From Phycisphaerales bacterium (GTDB taxonomy: Bacteria; Planctomycetota; Phycisphaerae; Phycisphaerales; UBA1924), in contig CANHCQ010000009.1 of assembly GCA_947459215.1 (NCBI GenBank), positions 1-64,000 of the forward strand: DNA of 64,000 nt, given 5' to 3'. Below, in pieces: positions 63,275 to 64,000 of this stretch. The stretch's first letter is position 1. Each line of letters starts with the position of its first letter. The position numbers were made by a program, and so were the translations under genes. The notes below the pieces were generated by a model, which saw only the letters and a program-made list of their open reading frames with translations, had not been told where the DNA came from and made no database searches.

Positions 63275-64000
63275 TCAGCAGCGGCACGGACGCGACCACC
63301 AAGCGTGCGATCGACCGCTTCAGCTTCGGGCCTTCGGCGCTCGCCGGCCACACGCGATCGAACGCCGCCGCGAGGCCGGGGATCGCCGGCAGCATCACGC
63401 CCAGCACGCCCTTCACCCACAGCGGCACATCGCCGCTGGTGAGCGATGCCGCGAAGACGACGCTCATCGCGACCAAGAGTGGCAGGCCCGCGCTCGCGTG
63501 GTGCAGCCGCAGCGAGGGTCGCAGCAGCGACGCCGCGGCGGCGCCGGTGAGCAGCCACGCGAGGATGCCGATGAACTGCGCGCTTGGCAAGGAATTCAGT
63601 CCGGGCACGCACACCGCCGCCGACGCCATCGTGAAGAGTGCGAGTACGCCGATGCCGTCGACGCCGCGCTGGGCTGTCGCGGCTCGTGCGAGCAGGCGGC
63701 CCGAGACAAAGGTCAGCACCGCGAACGACCCGAGCCAAGTCGCGGCCTCGAGCGGCGTCCAGCGGGCCAAGAACGTACGGGCGATCAGTGTGCCGATCCC
63801 GACGAGCAGCGCGAGCCGCAATCCGTGGCGGAGCGTGCCGGGTGCTGGAAGCGCGACATTGATGAGGGCAAAGACGAGCCCGAACACCGCCGCCGGCAGC
63901 GCCCACTCGCTGGCGCTCCGCGGCAGGAGGATGAACTTGCCCGCGATCCACGGCTGCAACAGCGCGAAGACCGCGAACAGCACCAGCGGCAGCGCCCAGG
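63213..64000 (-). CDS. Multi-pass membrane protein, N-terminus beyond the window
   Basis: At least 262 residues, nearly all hydrophobic, with seven or more membrane segments (ALPAAVFGLVFALINVALP, LALLVGIGTLIARTFLA and others). The frame stays open to base 64000 (WALPLVLF before the possible GTG start at 63983), so the true start is probably outside. No catalytic or carrier motif is seen. It overlaps the DUF2330 gene tail-to-tail by 62 bases. Confidence 0.6.
   Translation of the reverse strand, partial: WALPLVLFAVFALLQPWIAGKFILLPRSASEWALPAAVFGLVFALINVALPAPGTLRHGLRLALLVGIGTLIARTFLARWTPLEAATWLGSFAVLTFVSGRLLARAATAQRGVDGIGVLALFTMASAAVCVPGLNSLPSAQFIGILAWLLTGAAAASLLRPSLRLHHASAGLPLLVAMSVVFAASLTSGDVPLWVKGVLGVMLPAIPGLAAAFDRVWPASAEGPKLKRSIARLVVASVPLLIIGGLGAWQAMQVQESGYEY

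Overview
The window looks like chromosomal DNA of a GC-rich Planctomycetota bacterium, most likely of the class Phycisphaerae. The clues are: three exported proteins ending in cysteine-bracketed dockerin-like calcium loops (GC-type dockerin), a PEP-CTERM protein, a large-headed type II pseudopilin, two bactofilins, a RicT protein with a long Arg/Gly/Pro tail, and a 23S-5S rRNA unit with no 16S beside it. Third codon positions are strongly C/G, which opens many long false antisense frames. The taxonomy is inferred from content, not from a search.

Layout. 0-8.5 kb: tail of an IS110 transposase, an Eis-like acetyltransferase, a dockerin protein, a PhoB/PhoR-like two-component pair and, divergently, a phosphate-selective type porin, then a glycosyltransferase. 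8.5-16.9 kb: a BshC-like protein, a YeiH-type permease, an S1/P1 nuclease, PdxA, a lipoprotein and a family 2 glycosyltransferase. 17-22 kb: two bactofilins (one with a zinc ribbon), a methyltransferase, a GT4 glycosyltransferase and a DegT-type sugar aminotransferase, which suggests cell-envelope polysaccharide work. 22-27.7 kb: a broken second copy of the S1/P1 nuclease, a lipoprotein, NusG, arsenate reductase, a PEP-CTERM protein, a yeast-type cytosine deaminase and a dockerin protein. 28-35 kb: a membrane processive GT2, a pseudopilin and a 913-residue PstS-like dockerin protein. 35-43 kb: methyltransferase, MFS carrier, Hsp20, threonine aldolase, C39-like peptidase and ComM, with dense palindromic and tandem repeats between genes.

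43-53.3 kb: an operon of two small exported proteins, RicT and an oversized signal peptidase I on the minus strand. Opposite it lies a plus-strand operon encoding a PilM-PilN fusion, a PilO/Amuc_1100-like protein and a third membrane-anchored coiled-coil protein, probably the inner-membrane platform of a pilus or secretion machine. 53.3-57 kb: promoter, long leader, 23S rRNA, 5S rRNA and terminator. 57-64 kb: a GT2 with a galactosyltransferase-like C-terminus, an OPT transporter with a repeat-bearing insert, a D-amino-acid oxidase, a DUF2330 protein and the end of a membrane protein that runs off the window.

The most unusual points are the pilus-platform operon with fused PilM-PilN, the dockerin-tagged secretome (one member PstS-like, downstream of a pseudopilin), the signal peptidase with a roughly 300-residue insert, the triplicated motif inserted in the OPT transporter, the zinc-ribbon bactofilin, and a palindromic repeat family that in one place is translated as the start of a secreted peptidase. 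I found no tRNA, 16S rRNA, CRISPR array or complete mobile element.
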